Shown: piece after piece, positions 6,407 through 6,509 of the stretch | Position numbering within the stretch: the stretch's first letter is position 1 | How the letters are laid out: every line of letters begins with the position of its first letter | Assembly: GCA_964650975.1 (NCBI GenBank) | Contig: CAZYWA010000458.1 | Coordinates: 1 to 6,509 of the forward strand | Length of the DNA stretch: 6,509 nucleotides | Direction of reading: 5' to 3' | From: CAZYWA01 sp964650975 [NCBI: uncultured bacterium] | GTDB taxonomy: Bacteria; JADJOY01 | The notes under the pieces: generated by a model | What the model saw: only the letters and a program-made list of their open reading frames with translations | Databases searched by the model: none | What the model was told of the DNA's origin: nothing | Translations under genes and position numbers: made by a program

Positions 6407-6509
6407 GACGGCTCCTCGGAGCGACGTTCCACCTCGGCCAGGGTCTCCGCGATCATGTCGTTGAGGCGGTTGTCGAGGCACGCGGGACGCGCGCGCTTCT
6501 CGGCCCACT
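6403..6509 (-). CDS. Partial gene, C-terminal end of an unidentified protein
   Basis: The last 34 codons of a gene that enters from the right edge. The readable end includes WAEKRARPACLDNRLNDMI followed by an acidic, Glu-rich helix and a stop at 6405-6403. The composition suggests a soluble charged helical tail; I cannot assign a family from so little. Support for its being real is the 4-base GTGA overlap with the zinc-ribbon gene and that gene's ribosome-binding site lying within these codons, a typical operon arrangement. The two gene products may therefore be functionally linked. Confidence 0.6.
   Translation of the reverse strand, partial: WAEKRARPACLDNRLNDMIAETLAEVERRSEEPS
6412..6417 (-). 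promoter_or_regulatory. Shine-Dalgarno for the zinc-ribbon gene
   Basis: GAGGAG lies 5 bases before the GTG at 6406 on the minus strand, inside the end of the upstream reading frame. It decides the start of the zinc-ribbon gene in favour of this GTG rather than the longer open frame. Confidence 0.65.

Noticed and set aside
5954-6508. Longer 184-residue version of the zinc-ribbon protein
   Set aside because: The extra 34 residues are an out-of-frame reading of the end of the upstream gene. The GTG at 6406 has a good ribosome-binding site and a 4-base overlap.

Overview
The DNA is very GC-rich, with strong G/C bias at third codon positions across most genes. Together with a P1-family peptidase, a ComM-type ATPase tail and a large fungal/actinobacterial-style 2OG-Fe(II) oxygenase, this suggests a high-GC environmental bacterium of the myxobacterial/deltaproteobacterial kind. 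No marker gene fixes the taxon, so this is inference only.

The left third (about 1-2000) is a scarred, rearranged region. It starts with the broken N-terminal part of an IS1182-like transposase (minus strand, cut by the window edge and carrying an internal deletion). About 320 bases without a recognisable gene follow, then a two-HTH XRE-type regulator on the minus strand. Only 23 bases from the start codon of that regulator, the reading frame of a comM/yifB-type ATPase begins abruptly in its last third, with the ATPase core gone. The comM remnant ends in a 4-base overlap (ATGA) with a small, intact 61-residue gene of unknown function. Past it lies a short array of about 23-base imperfect direct repeats that resembles the multi-repeat ends of some insertion sequences.

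The right two thirds (about 2078-6509) is ordinary, densely packed chromosome. On the minus strand lie an 822-residue protein with an N-terminal prolyl-4-hydroxylase-like 2OG-Fe(II) dioxygenase domain and, 164 bases upstream of it, a small SEC-C zinc-motif ORF. Divergent from the SEC-C ORF, and overlapping it at the 5' ends by 19 bases, is a P1-family (DmpA/BapA-like) self-processing aminopeptidase on the plus strand. It converges, with a 17-base gap, on a 150-residue double zinc-ribbon protein, whose GTG start overlaps the stop of a further gene running off the right edge.

No tRNA, rRNA, CRISPR array or complete mobile element was seen. The most informative points are the comM breakpoint beside the XRE gene, the 23-base repeat array, and the large oxygenase with its long uncharacterised C-terminal region. 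I see no convincing evidence for a new multi-gene system: the genes look like unrelated neighbours rather than one pathway.
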